A DNA stretch of 64,000 nt, taken from assembly GCA_905215965.1 (NCBI GenBank), contig CAJMSD010000013.1, forward strand, positions 7,179-71,178, in the 5' to 3' direction. Numbering within the stretch: position 1 is the stretch's first letter; each line of letters starts with the position of its first letter. This DNA is from an uncultured bacterium. GTDB lineage: Bacteria > Bacillota > Clostridia > Oscillospirales > Ruminococcaceae. The notes beneath the pieces were generated by a model. The model ran no database searches. It was not told the origin of the DNA and was given only the letters and a program-made list of their open reading frames with translations. Below are positions 7,592 through 15,632 of this stretch, one piece after another. Position numbers and translations under genes: made by a program.

Positions 7592-9928
7592 TTATACCAC
7601 CTTGTAAATTTCTTCTTCCAGTTCACGAATGACCTGCAGATATCCTTCCTTGCCACCAAACAGCTTCACGATGGCAGAGGGTTTGCCCATACGGATAAAA
7701 GGATCCAGTTTCAGAACCTGTGTATCTTCGATCTGCATTACGCCCTCATTGGAATACATATCCAGCAGTGCTTCAATGACTTCTCTTGCCATACCGCTGT
7801 ATTTGCTGATATAGTCACGCTTTTTCACATTGTTGGCACGTTCTTTTCTTGTCAGCGGTTTCTTGTCGAACGCAACATGAACGATAAAGTCGAATACATC
7901 CACATCTTCCATACCCTGTGATTCCTTCAACGCCATCAGATCAATACCATGCTCCTTGAACAGTTCCAGAATGGTCTTTTTCTTTTCCTCGCTGTTCCAG
8001 CTTTTGATGAAGTGTTCCAGATCTGCAAATTCGCCCAGAATATTGGTACGGGTGTAGTCGATGATATTTTCATGACGCAGAAGCTTGCCGTCCGCATCAT
8101 AGACAGAAACAACTTTATTGATGATTCGTACTGTACAGCCGTCCACATCCACATAGGGCTTTTCCTGCGGATCTGTCGGAGGTTCGGGTGGATCTACTGA
8201 TTTGTCCGGTCCAACCTTTGGTTTGGGAGGATGGTAATTCGGATCAACCTCAACCGGTCCATCCCATTCGGGATCATAGAACAGTCTTGAAATGTTACGG
8301 AAATCCATTACTACGAAATGTGTCTTTCCATCCTTTTCCCGCAGCCGTGTTCCTCTTCCGATTATTTGCTTGAATTCCGTCATAGAACCGATATTCTCAT
8401 CCAGCACAATGAGTTTGGTCATTTTGCAGTCTGCTCCGGTAGAGAGGAGCTTGGATGTTGTAGCAATTACGGGGTATTTTTCTCCAACGGAGATAAACTG
8501 TTTTAGCTTACTCTTTCCATATACATCCGAACCTGTAATGCGTACAATGTAGTCGGGATTCTTGGCGACCATATCTGCATTAAAATTGACAAGTGCAACT
8601 CTCATTCGTTCTGCTGCATCTTCTGTTGCACAGAACACAATGGTTTTCTGCATTCTGTCCGTGCTGATCAGATAGTTGGTGATTTCCAGAGCAACTTGGT
8701 TGATACGGTCTGCGATAATGATGTTGTAGTCATAGTCGGTGTTGTTGTATATTCTGTCCTCAATTTCATTACCATAGTAATCCCGTTGTCCTTTCAGCGG
8801 TCGCCAGCCGTCGCTGATATCGGTAGTGATGCTAATCACTTTGAAAGGGGCAAGGAATCCATCTTCAATACCATTTTTGAGGGAATAGGTATAAACAGGC
8901 TCTCCAAAATAAGTGATATTAGAAGTGTAGGTCGTTTCCTTTGGTGTAGCAGTCATACCAATTTGTGTAGCAGAAGAAAAATATTCCAGTATTCTGCGCC
9001 AACGGCTATCTTCTTTCGCACTGCCACGATGACACTCGTCTACAATAATTAGGTCAAAGAAGTCTTTGTCGAACAGCTCAGAGAAATGTTCTTTATCATC
9101 ATCTCCGATAAGCTGCTGATAAAGTGAGAAATACACCTGATGAGATGTGATTGTAGTCTTGTCATCTTTGGACACATTGATTTTGTGAATTACTTTCTCA
9201 AGAGGTGCAAAGTCTTGTGCTATCGACTGATCCACAAGGATATTTCTGTCTGCAAGATACAAAATTTTTCGCTTCATACCGCTTTTGAGCAAGCGGAAAA
9301 CAATTTGGAATGCTGTATAAGTCTTACCCGTACCGGTTGCCATGACAAGCAGCAACCTGTTATCACCACGTGCAACAGCATCCACGGTTCTGTTGACAGC
9401 AACTCGCTGATAATATCTCGGCTCGTAGGTGTTCTGGCTTGAGTAATAGGGCTGACTCATGACTGTCAGCTCGTTAACTGACAGACCATTTCCTCCGTTT
9501 GCTTCAGCCTTGTATCGTTCCATTAACTCATCCGGTGTAGGAAAATCTGAAAGTGCAATCTCTCGTTCCACACCTGTGAGCATATCATGTTCATAAAATG
9601 CGTCACCATTGGAGCTGTAAACAAACTGTACATCCATCATCTGTGCATATGTAATTGCCTGCTGCAAGCCGAAAGAAACACTGTGCTTATTGTCCTTTGC
9701 TTCCACAATCGCAATCGGGAAGCTGCTGTTATAATAGAGGACATAATCGGCATACTTCGCACTTTTCTTATCACGATGCACAAAGTTACCGTTCAGACAG
9801 ATCTTACCGTCTGTAATCTTGGTTTCCATTGTGATCCTGCTTTTGTCCCATTTTGCAAGAATGGCAGGGGTGATGTATTGGAGCTTGATGTCCTCCTCGG
9901 ACATTTGCTTTTTTGTCAATATCGTCAT
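7592..9928 (-). CDS. hsdR: Type I restriction endonuclease subunit HsdR (EcoEI/R-like)
   Basis: This 778-residue motor and nuclease subunit has an N-terminal PD-(D/E)xK nuclease motif: Asp61 in 'YADYVLYY', then Glu77-Ala-Lys79 in 'IVEAKD'. The SF2 helicase follows, with Walker A 'ATGTGKT' (197-203), DECH (297-300) and motif III 'MTATP' (325-329), then the second RecA lobe with 'IGRGTRLREKDGK' and a C-terminal helical domain that binds the methylase. The length suits the short HsdR branch. It starts at ATG 9928 after a TTGGAGGTG ribosome site. All catalytic motifs are intact, so restriction should be active. Confidence 0.95.
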   Translation of the reverse strand: MTILTKKQMSEEDIKLQYITPAILAKWDKSRITMETKITDGKICLNGNFVHRDKKSAKYADYVLYYNSSFPIAIVEAKDNKHSVSFGLQQAITYAQMMDVQFVYSSNGDAFYEHDMLTGVEREIALSDFPTPDELMERYKAEANGGNGLSVNELTVMSQPYYSSQNTYEPRYYQRVAVNRTVDAVARGDNRLLLVMATGTGKTYTAFQIVFRLLKSGMKRKILYLADRNILVDQSIAQDFAPLEKVIHKINVSKDDKTTITSHQVYFSLYQQLIGDDDKEHFSELFDKDFFDLIIVDECHRGSAKEDSRWRRILEYFSSATQIGMTATPKETTYTSNITYFGEPVYTYSLKNGIEDGFLAPFKVISITTDISDGWRPLKGQRDYYGNEIEDRIYNNTDYDYNIIIADRINQVALEITNYLISTDRMQKTIVFCATEDAAERMRVALVNFNADMVAKNPDYIVRITGSDVYGKSKLKQFISVGEKYPVIATTSKLLSTGADCKMTKLIVLDENIGSMTEFKQIIGRGTRLREKDGKTHFVVMDFRNISRLFYDPEWDGPVEVDPNYHPPKPKVGPDKSVDPPEPPTDPQEKPYVDVDGCTVRIINKVVSVYDADGKLLRHENIIDYTRTNILGEFADLEHFIKSWNSEEKKKTILELFKEHGIDLMALKESQGMEDVDVFDFIVHVAFDKKPLTRKERANNVKKRDYISKYSGMAREVIEALLDMYSNEGVMQIEDTQVLKLDPFIRMGKPSAIVKLFGGKEGYLQVIRELEEEIYKVV

Positions 9929-9987
9929 GTTTGTGTTACACCTCCAACTTCCGATAATTTTTCATTGCGAGAAGTTATACATTATTT

Positions 9988-10016
9988 ATTATACCACTTT
10001 CTTACAAAAATTTCAA
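9988..10016 (-). promoter_or_regulatory. Promoter of the hsdRMS operon
   Basis: TTGAAA (10011-10016) and TATAAT (9988-9993) are 17 bp apart on the minus strand, about 60 bp upstream of hsdR. Confidence 0.7.
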
Positions 10017-10100
10017 TCCTTTCACGCAATTTTCGTGCTTCTACACCGTTCTCCAAAACCAGTATACAGCATCAGTAGTTCAGAAATTGCATAACTGCAA

Positions 10101-10128
10101 GAAATCCTCGGAAATTTCCGAGGATTTC
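10101..10128. repeat. Perfect 28-bp palindrome
   Basis: The sequence from GAAATCCTCGG to CCGAGGATTTC is a perfect palindrome without a loop insert. It sits about 85 bp upstream of the hsdR promoter in a 226-bp gap between hsdR and the small gene at 10305. Neither flank has a convincing T-run, so an operator or cruciform is as likely as a terminator. No gene was found in 10079-10217. Confidence 0.6.
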
Positions 10129-10304
10129 ATTCATATTTCTCGCTTAAGTAGTACCTGCTGGGTGATTTCAATCATAAATGCGTGTTCCACTTTTCATCTT
10201 GACATCTACGCACGTTTTCATCGTTTCAATACGACTTTAAACGATCCATCCGCATCGCTCATCAAACTCAGCGTCCGGATATATTCGGGGAAGAGAACTT
10301 CATT

Positions 10305-10670
10305 TTAATAGCTGCTTATCGTTATACGACCTTGTTTCTCTATTGCTTTTTCAAACAGGCATCGTAACAAATGTAGTACCTCTCTGTCCTCGTTATATAC
10401 AAGTAATTTCTCATCCACTTTCATAAGTTGCTCATAAAACAGTCTAAGATCCGGAACCTCCCAGTTCTCTTCATCATACCATCCAATAGCAAGATGATAA
10501 TAGTACGCTAAACCTGTCCATCCATCTTTTTGTGGCTTGATTGTTTTGACAATTGAATTAAAATATCCGCTCCATACTCCTAACTGTTCTATCTCTTTGT
10601 CATGCGCGTAAAGCCTCAAGAGTATTTCTTCATCACCTTCGAAGCCTTCATAATACCTTTCGTTAATCAT
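10305..10670 (-). CDS. Hypothetical protein, possibly truncated by a stop
   Basis: This 121-residue acidic, Trp/Tyr-rich, helical protein has no signal peptide or membrane segment. The family is not recognised; the composition is like many small immunity-type or phage-type accessory proteins, but that is only resemblance. Immediately after its TAA the same frame stays open for 28 more codons (to TGA at 10218-10220) and encodes a normal-looking peptide beginning NEVLFPEYIRTL. Either the gene acquired a stop or a separate remnant happens to lie in frame. It sits between the WYL regulator and the restriction operon on the same strand. Confidence 0.55.
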   Translation of the reverse strand: MINERYYEGFEGDEEILLRLYAHDKEIEQLGVWSGYFNSIVKTIKPQKDGWTGLAYYYHLAIGWYDEENWEVPDLRLFYEQLMKVDEKLLVYNEDREVLHLLRCLFEKAIEKQGRITISSY

Positions 10671-10745
10671 ACTTCCTCCATTTTGTCAAGTTCTTTGGTA
10701 TCGACGGTCATGGTATCGCCTCCTTGCGGTACAAATCAATTTCCT

Positions 10746-11732
10746 TCATTCAATATTAATCGCTTTCCTTAACATCCCCATATATTCATCGCACACCCAC
10801 TCCGGTGCAGTAATTCTCATCTGTCCTGTAAACTGAAACAGCCATCCCCAGAATGTCGGGCTGAGTTGCACCTCTACATTCGCAGTGAAACTGTCATCCT
10901 CGCATGGACGGATTTTAGTATCCATTCCAAACTTTTCGTATATATAATCGATCATCCGAGCATCAAACACAAGCGTCACCTTGACGGTTTCACCGCCATA
11001 CATCTTGAACACCTGTGCATTATACTTGGCAACACTTCGGCTGCGGATCTTTGCCTTGCTGCTGATCGGTTCGTTCAGGAGCTCTACCTTTTCGATGCGG
11101 TCAAGTCTGTAATTGTAATTCCTGTCAGCCTTCGGATTGTAGCAGGTGAGATAGTATCTGTCGTTGTTGTAAACTAGGGCAATTGGCTCTACTGTATGAA
11201 TTCCATTCTCGGAACGGTACACTTTTTCCCGTCGCTCATTCAGATGGAAATAGTGGATTGTCACTTTCTTCTTTTCACGGATGGCTTCTTCCAGTATCTG
11301 AATGGTATAGTAGATACACTCGTTTGTTGGCTTGACGGTATTGAAACGGACAATGTTGCTTGTCAGCACCTCTGCCTGCTTGCTGCCGCCGAGAGCCGCA
11401 ATCTTTTCAATCAGTTCCTTTGTCTTTTTCTCTGACAGCAGGTGCGATGCCTCAACAGCATCAATCAGCATTTTTAGTTCCGGTATGCTGAATCGACGGT
11501 CGGCAATGTAATAACCTTTTGCTTTGCACACCTGACAGGACTGTATTTCGTATCCTTGTTCATTGAGCAGCTTGATGTCCGTTGCCAGTGTACGACGATC
11601 GCACACAATGTCCATTTCCATCAGACGACGGCAGATCTCATTTGTCACCATTGGGTTGTTCTCATCTGTTTCCTGCCGGAGCAGTTCCAAGAGCTTTAAC
11701 AGCTTCAGTTTACGATAATTTTCGGGGTTCAT
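10746..11732 (-). CDS. WYL-domain transcriptional regulator
   Basis: The protein is about 328 residues from the preferred start at 11732, which lies 6 nt after GGAGGTGA. A frame from 11759 adds nine residues that overlap that ribosome site. An N-terminal winged helix-turn-helix (about 1-70, with 'CDRRTLATDIKLLNEQGYEI') is followed by a WYL ligand-sensing domain (about 130-230: 'KKVTIHYFHLN', 'VEPIALVYNNDRYYLTCYN', 'YRLDRIEKVELL') and a C-terminal WCX extension ending 'MLRKAIN'. WYL regulators commonly control defence or mobile-element genes by sensing nucleic acid or nucleotide ligands. Its position beside a restriction locus and a mobile element fits, but targets are unknown. Confidence 0.9.
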   Translation of the reverse strand: MNPENYRKLKLLKLLELLRQETDENNPMVTNEICRRLMEMDIVCDRRTLATDIKLLNEQGYEIQSCQVCKAKGYYIADRRFSIPELKMLIDAVEASHLLSEKKTKELIEKIAALGGSKQAEVLTSNIVRFNTVKPTNECIYYTIQILEEAIREKKKVTIHYFHLNERREKVYRSENGIHTVEPIALVYNNDRYYLTCYNPKADRNYNYRLDRIEKVELLNEPISSKAKIRSRSVAKYNAQVFKMYGGETVKVTLVFDARMIDYIYEKFGMDTKIRPCEDDSFTANVEVQLSPTFWGWLFQFTGQMRITAPEWVCDEYMGMLRKAINIE

Positions 11733-11768
11733 ACATTCACCTCCATCAGAGTGGTTCATATTGTTTCT

Positions 11769-11797
11769 ATTATACCATATTCTGACGGTTTTGTAAA
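11769..11797 (-). promoter_or_regulatory. Promoter of the WYL regulator
   Basis: TTTACA (11792-11797) and TATAAT (11769-11774) are spaced 17 bp apart on the minus strand. Confidence 0.65.
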
Positions 11798-11856
11798 TAG
11801 CTTGTTGTCCTGTTTCTGCGACAATAAGCCTATGTACCGATTCGTTTCCGAATCGG

Positions 11857-13473
11857 TTATTGCATTGTCATTCCGTGATCATCTCTGATGCCAAGCTCCT
11901 GCTTATGCTTTCGGATCATGTTCTGCAGCTTGCTGTCGATCTTGGATTGCAGTTTCTTGTGACTCTTGTTATAATCATCCTCGATCATACGACTTAAGTT
12001 TACGAACAATCCGAAGATGGTCGATGCAAAGGCTGCATTTTCTCTCTGTTCCATATTATCAAGTAGTTGCTGTGCATACTCATTACCGGCCTCAGCAGAT
12101 TTGGTGAGCCATTGTATTGCTTGTGGTACATCACGTTCAATGCCGTCTGCACCAAAGAGATACAGCTTGCCGAGCTTGTATGATGCATACGCTTTTCCTT
12201 GATTCGCAAGAACAGTTAGTCTATCAATCTCATCTTCAATCGTAAGCTCTGACGGTTCCACCTCAATTTCAAACACACCATCGGGATTCCATTTAAAATT
12301 CTCCGATGAATGCACATCACCCGTTTCCATTGGAACTTCTATTTCTGAGAGAATCGGTTCAGTCCGCATATCAAGTACTGCACGAATAATCATATTCTTC
12401 ACTGACTTAAACTGCGGATTCTCAACCAGTGGCGGTGGTGAAATCTTTGCAGAGGAATACACATCATGCTTCTGCTGTTCCATCTCACACCACAGGTCAT
12501 ACATTTTCTGAATGGACTCGTTGGATGCAAGAAGTTTAAAGATACGGTCAACAGTTCGTTTGACTTCTGGTTTCAGATAGCCATATACTTTCTTGCCCTT
12601 GGAATCCTGCAATTGTTTTCGGCAGAGTTGTATCATCTGACATAGCTCCGGCTCGAATGAGGTGCTGCTCTGCACCTTTGCTGAAAGCTGCTGCATCAAC
12701 TCTGCAGATTCTTTTTTCAGCAGATCACGCACTTCTGTTTGTCTGGCGTAGAGGTGATGAAGTTCATCCTGATAGATATCATTTGCAAAACCACTGCGTA
12801 TCTGCTCGATGCCCTTCTTTGTCAGAAAACCCTCATGCTCATCTGTAGAATACACCACAATATGCACATGTGGATTGGTTTCCTTATCATGAAACGCTGC
12901 ATACCAACGCAGGTTCTGCATATCAATCTTCTGTGCTTTCGCAATATTCGGAATCTGACGTTTCACAAGTTCACGCCATGCAGTCAGATTATCATATCCC
13001 ATCTGCTGTGCGTTGTCACGGCGCAGAGCAACAACATGAGTCCAGACATTTCCGCCATGATTTGCAATCTCTTTTGCAACTGCGTTCAGATCAATCGGAG
13101 TATCCTCCTGCGAAAACAGAGCGTGTGTATCAAATTTCACAGCACCGGGACGATTTGCAAGGTATCCGATATAGTTTTCTCGCTCGCTGATTCTGTCAGC
13201 ATTATTCTCAATAATTTCAGATATCAATGCAGACGCATTCTTCTGCGTTGTAGCTTTGCTGTAATCTTCGTATGCAAATGTCTGTGTGCTGTCGGGGAAC
13301 TCACGGAGCAGAGATGCGATAAGTTCACATTGTTTTTCAGTTGCAGGTTCATTTCCACTGTTTTCTTTTACGGGAACAGAACCTTCACGAGTTGCAATAT
13401 ACTTCACATAGTTTTGCAATTTCTTTACTGCACCTTTTTTCAGGTATCGGCTTGTTACAATTAGTTTGGGCAT
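11857..13473 (-). CDS. MobP-like relaxase with C-terminal Sel1-like repeat
   Basis: The relaxase is about 538 residues from ATG at 13473 (ribosome site GAAAGGAGTGA); the longer frame to 13629 adds 52 low-quality residues. Relaxases nick oriT and pilot the strand in conjugation. The N-terminus 'KLIVTSRYLKKG' and the metal-binding histidine motif 'NPHVHIVVYST' (about residues 230-240) match the MobP/MobA-MobL group. Around residues 445-490 is a Sel1/TPR-like repeat ('ASYKLGKLYLFGADGIERDVPQAIQWLTKSA' region), an unusual appendix probably for protein contacts. It is divergent from the nuclease-like gene at 13558. Subfamily assignment (MobP3) is from memory of the motif. Confidence 0.85.
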   Translation of the reverse strand: MPKLIVTSRYLKKGAVKKLQNYVKYIATREGSVPVKENSGNEPATEKQCELIASLLREFPDSTQTFAYEDYSKATTQKNASALISEIIENNADRISERENYIGYLANRPGAVKFDTHALFSQEDTPIDLNAVAKEIANHGGNVWTHVVALRRDNAQQMGYDNLTAWRELVKRQIPNIAKAQKIDMQNLRWYAAFHDKETNPHVHIVVYSTDEHEGFLTKKGIEQIRSGFANDIYQDELHHLYARQTEVRDLLKKESAELMQQLSAKVQSSTSFEPELCQMIQLCRKQLQDSKGKKVYGYLKPEVKRTVDRIFKLLASNESIQKMYDLWCEMEQQKHDVYSSAKISPPPLVENPQFKSVKNMIIRAVLDMRTEPILSEIEVPMETGDVHSSENFKWNPDGVFEIEVEPSELTIEDEIDRLTVLANQGKAYASYKLGKLYLFGADGIERDVPQAIQWLTKSAEAGNEYAQQLLDNMEQRENAAFASTIFGLFVNLSRMIEDDYNKSHKKLQSKIDSKLQNMIRKHKQELGIRDDHGMTMQ

Positions 13474-13497
13474 GGCATTCACTCCTTTCACCAGGGA

Positions 13498-13526
13498 TTG
13501 TTTTTGCTTCACAAATATGATATAAT
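13498..13526 (+). promoter_or_regulatory. Promoter of the nuclease-like gene
   Basis: TTGTTT (13498-13503) and TATAAT (13521-13526) are 17 bp apart, with a predicted start near 13533, 25 nt before the ATG. Confidence 0.55.
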
Positions 13527-13557
13527 GATTGTAGTTTTTGTTGATGAGGTGATATGT

Positions 13558-14583
13558 ATGAAAATCGAAATGGGAGAATCTCTTTTTTATTCTTGGCTGC
13601 GTCATGTGAAGGAATGTCAGATAGTACAAACAAACTGGAAGGTATCATCTCAGTGGTCACTATCAAATGCAGAAGAATTAGAAAGAATGATGAAGCTTAT
13701 CGACAATCATTACACACAAAAGTATGACTATGCCATTTTCAAGAACAATTCATCTCTATCTCAGTTGCTACTGCAAGGTGAATGTGATGTTCTTGGTATA
13801 TCTATCCAATCCGATGTGAACCAATACTATGCTGTTGATGTAGCTTTTCATGAAGCAGGATTAAATTATGGCAGTCGAGATACAACGGTGATGAAAGTGC
13901 TTGAAAAATGTGCAAGGACAGCATTTTGCCTTAATGGATACATGACAACCAAAGAAGCTGAAATCATTTTTGCATCACCAAAGATCAATCCATCTGTTCT
14001 TTCTGATCTTGAACCCTGCATCAAAGAAATAAATACGATATTCAATGAAAACGGATACGACTATAATTTCCGCATTATCGCAAATGAGGAATACAACGAT
14101 TCAGTACTGAAACCTATCCTGTTGGTAAGTGATGGCGTAGCGGATACCTCAGAGTTGTTTTTACGCAGTTATCAAATGTATAAAATGTTCTCTGGAGAAG
14201 CGACTAACAGAACCGCAAGAACAAGAACGACGACTCGGAAAACACATATTGATGGAATTGACTATACCGAAGCGGATGTATATAAGGAATTGAAAATCGG
14301 ACAGCTTGCTCAAAGAGTTCTGGGACGCATGTTGATCGATGGCTATGCAACAGATGAAGAAATAGCTGCAATGCAAACACTGGGGTATAGCAAACAGAAC
14401 TTTGATTTGCAATATCCACTTTTGGTAGAAGAGAATTCAGATTTTGATCATGTTAGGTATTATGCCAAACCAATTCTCATCAATGGTGTGAGTTACAGGA
14501 TGTGTTCGCAATGGTTTGAGACCTCGGCAAATAATGATAGACCATATTTGCTGAAATGGATTGAAGAACACAGCACAAAATAA
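13558..14583 (+). CDS. Uncharacterised nuclease-fold-like protein
   Basis: This 341-residue protein starts at ATG 13558 after GAGGTGAT; the upstream extension to 13498 is promoter DNA. The first half opens with 'EMGESLFYSWLRHVKECQIVQTNWK' (short segments Glu-Met-Gly-Glu then Gln-Thr-Asn-Trp-Lys) and contains 'CDVLGISIQSD..YYAVDVAFHEAGL'. This order (Glu, Asp after a strand, then an acidic residue in a second strand) resembles a PD-(D/E)xK core, but a canonical ExK is not visible. The centre has an Arg/Thr-rich linker, and the C-terminal half carries a short HTH-like segment and a Tyr/Trp-rich domain. It has its own promoter and terminator, divergent from the relaxase. The function is unknown. 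Confidence 0.65.
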   Translation: MKIEMGESLFYSWLRHVKECQIVQTNWKVSSQWSLSNAEELERMMKLIDNHYTQKYDYAIFKNNSSLSQLLLQGECDVLGISIQSDVNQYYAVDVAFHEAGLNYGSRDTTVMKVLEKCARTAFCLNGYMTTKEAEIIFASPKINPSVLSDLEPCIKEINTIFNENGYDYNFRIIANEEYNDSVLKPILLVSDGVADTSELFLRSYQMYKMFSGEATNRTARTRTTTRKTHIDGIDYTEADVYKELKIGQLAQRVLGRMLIDGYATDEEIAAMQTLGYSKQNFDLQYPLLVEENSDFDHVRYYAKPILINGVSYRMCSQWFETSANNDRPYLLKWIEEHSTK

Positions 14584-14595
14584 TTTTCAATATGT

Positions 14596-14627
14596 AAAAG
14601 CCGTATCGCACTGATACGGCTTTTCTT
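14596..14627. terminator. Terminator between convergent genes
   Basis: AAAAGCCGTATC (14596-14607) and GATACGGCTTTT (14613-14624) form a perfect 12-bp stem with a 5-nt loop, usable in both directions. Confidence 0.8.
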
Positions 14628-15094
14628 TACTCTTTCTGATACCTGACAGCATCCTCGCAGTCAATGACGCCATTGATTTTACGCACCTCATTGATACACA
14701 TGACATGAAGCTGACGAAGTGTTTCGTCATCAACATCATTCGCCGCCGCAAGCAGATGCGTCAGCTTGCCAAGCTCAACTGCAACCTTGAAGAGCAGACG
14801 AGCCAGTCGCTGTTCTGTACCATTGATTTGTGCTTTCACTGTTTCGGTAATCATCGGAGAGATATAGTTGACGTTAACATTCTGACTGAGATAGCCGATA
14901 TAAAACTTCACTGCCTTTTCAATAAATTCAGATTTAGAACGACAATTATCATGTGTATATATTGCATTCACGCCATCCATTATCTCCGGCAGAATCTGCA
15001 GTCCGAAAGTAACCCTTCTTTTTTTGTACTCGACCTGCTTATTCTTCGTATTATTGCCTGAAACCCCAGTTTTTTTGCTATCACTCGACCTCAT
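14627..15094 (-). CDS. Relaxosome accessory protein, CopG/MobC-like
   Basis: The protein is 155 residues from ATG 15094 (ribosome site AAGGAGG, 9-nt spacing); a longer frame to 15217 crosses the candidate oriT and is rejected. After a basic N-terminus (KKRRVTFGLQILPEIMDGVNAI) a ribbon-helix-helix-like segment ('CRSKSEFIEKAVKFYIGYL') follows, then a long helical domain. Such proteins bind oriT and recruit the relaxase. The gene lies on the same strand as the relaxase, separated from it only by the divergent 13558 gene, and is adjacent to the repeat-rich 15121-15379 region. Family assignment rests on fold pattern and context. Confidence 0.75.
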   Translation of the reverse strand: MRSSDSKKTGVSGNNTKNKQVEYKKRRVTFGLQILPEIMDGVNAIYTHDNCRSKSEFIEKAVKFYIGYLSQNVNVNYISPMITETVKAQINGTEQRLARLLFKVAVELGKLTHLLAAANDVDDETLRQLHVMCINEVRKINGVIDCEDAVRYQKE

Positions 15095-15119
15095 TTTTGA
15101 AAACCTCCTTTTTACCCGA

Positions 15120-15379
15120 CCAGTAGCCAAACTTTGCAACACCTCGCAAACTCGGCGAGCTTTGCTCGTCGATGTGGGTGTCCGGGCGGCTTTAGTCGAC
15201 CGGACTTTAACTTGCAAACCAAAGACCTACCCCAAATCGGGGCAGAAGTCGGCAAATTCCGACCTCTGCGGACTCGCCCACAAAGCCCTCAGATTTCGCT
15301 TGACGGCTCGTGGGGAATCCTTTCCCGACTGCGACTCCCAAACCGCCACACAAGCGATTCTGGAGCGAACTGTGGGGTT
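15120..15379. other. Candidate origin of transfer (oriT) with clustered inverted repeats
   Basis: This gap is markedly GC-richer than its surroundings and has no gene. It contains at least four inverted repeats: CGGCGAGC/GCTCGTCG at 15153-15171, GTCCGG/CCGGAC at 15180-15205, CCCC/GGGG at 15230-15242, and an extended repeat GCAGA-GTCGG/CCGAC-TCTGC at 15242-15269. Location directly upstream of the relaxosome gene and the density of hairpins suit an oriT. The nick site cannot be placed from sequence alone. Confidence 0.45.
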
Positions 15380-15628
15380 TCAGTCCTCGGTCTGCTGTTC
15401 CGACTGAATAGACTCCATCGGTTTGGCCTTGCGACCTGATCTCCTTTCCGGCTTCTTGTCAGCCATCATGTCAATGAAGTCACGCACGTTCTGCGGCACG
15501 ACCTTGGTGTAGGTCTGCTCCACATACTTATCAAGCTCTGCGGCAAGAGTCGTGTCCTTCTGACCGAGGTACATCTCAATCGCCGAGAGCTTTTCTTCAT
15601 TGATGCTTACTGTGATTGTCTTTTTCAT
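15380..15628 (-). CDS. Small conjugative-element protein (DUF6103-like)
   Basis: This 82-residue protein starts at ATG 15628 after AAGGAGAG; upstream codons in the same frame overlap the NlpC gene and are excluded. It begins 'KKTITVSINEEKLSAIEMYL', resembling a ribbon-helix-helix beta strand and helix, and ends in a basic, Lys/Arg- and Gln-rich tail. It starts 4 nt after the stop of the NlpC/P60 gene. Proteins of this kind recur next to T4SS genes in Firmicutes integrative elements; the role is unknown. Confidence 0.65.
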   Translation of the reverse strand: MKKTITVSINEEKLSAIEMYLGQKDTTLAAELDKYVEQTYTKVVPQNVRDFIDMMADKKPERRSGRKAKPMESIQSEQQTED

Positions 15629-15632
15629 ATTC

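Noticed and set aside
12739..13464. A 241-codon plus-strand frame opposite the relaxase
   Set aside because: It has shadow-frame composition (Cys/Ile/Phe rich), and the relaxase strand carries the HxH motif and ribosome site.
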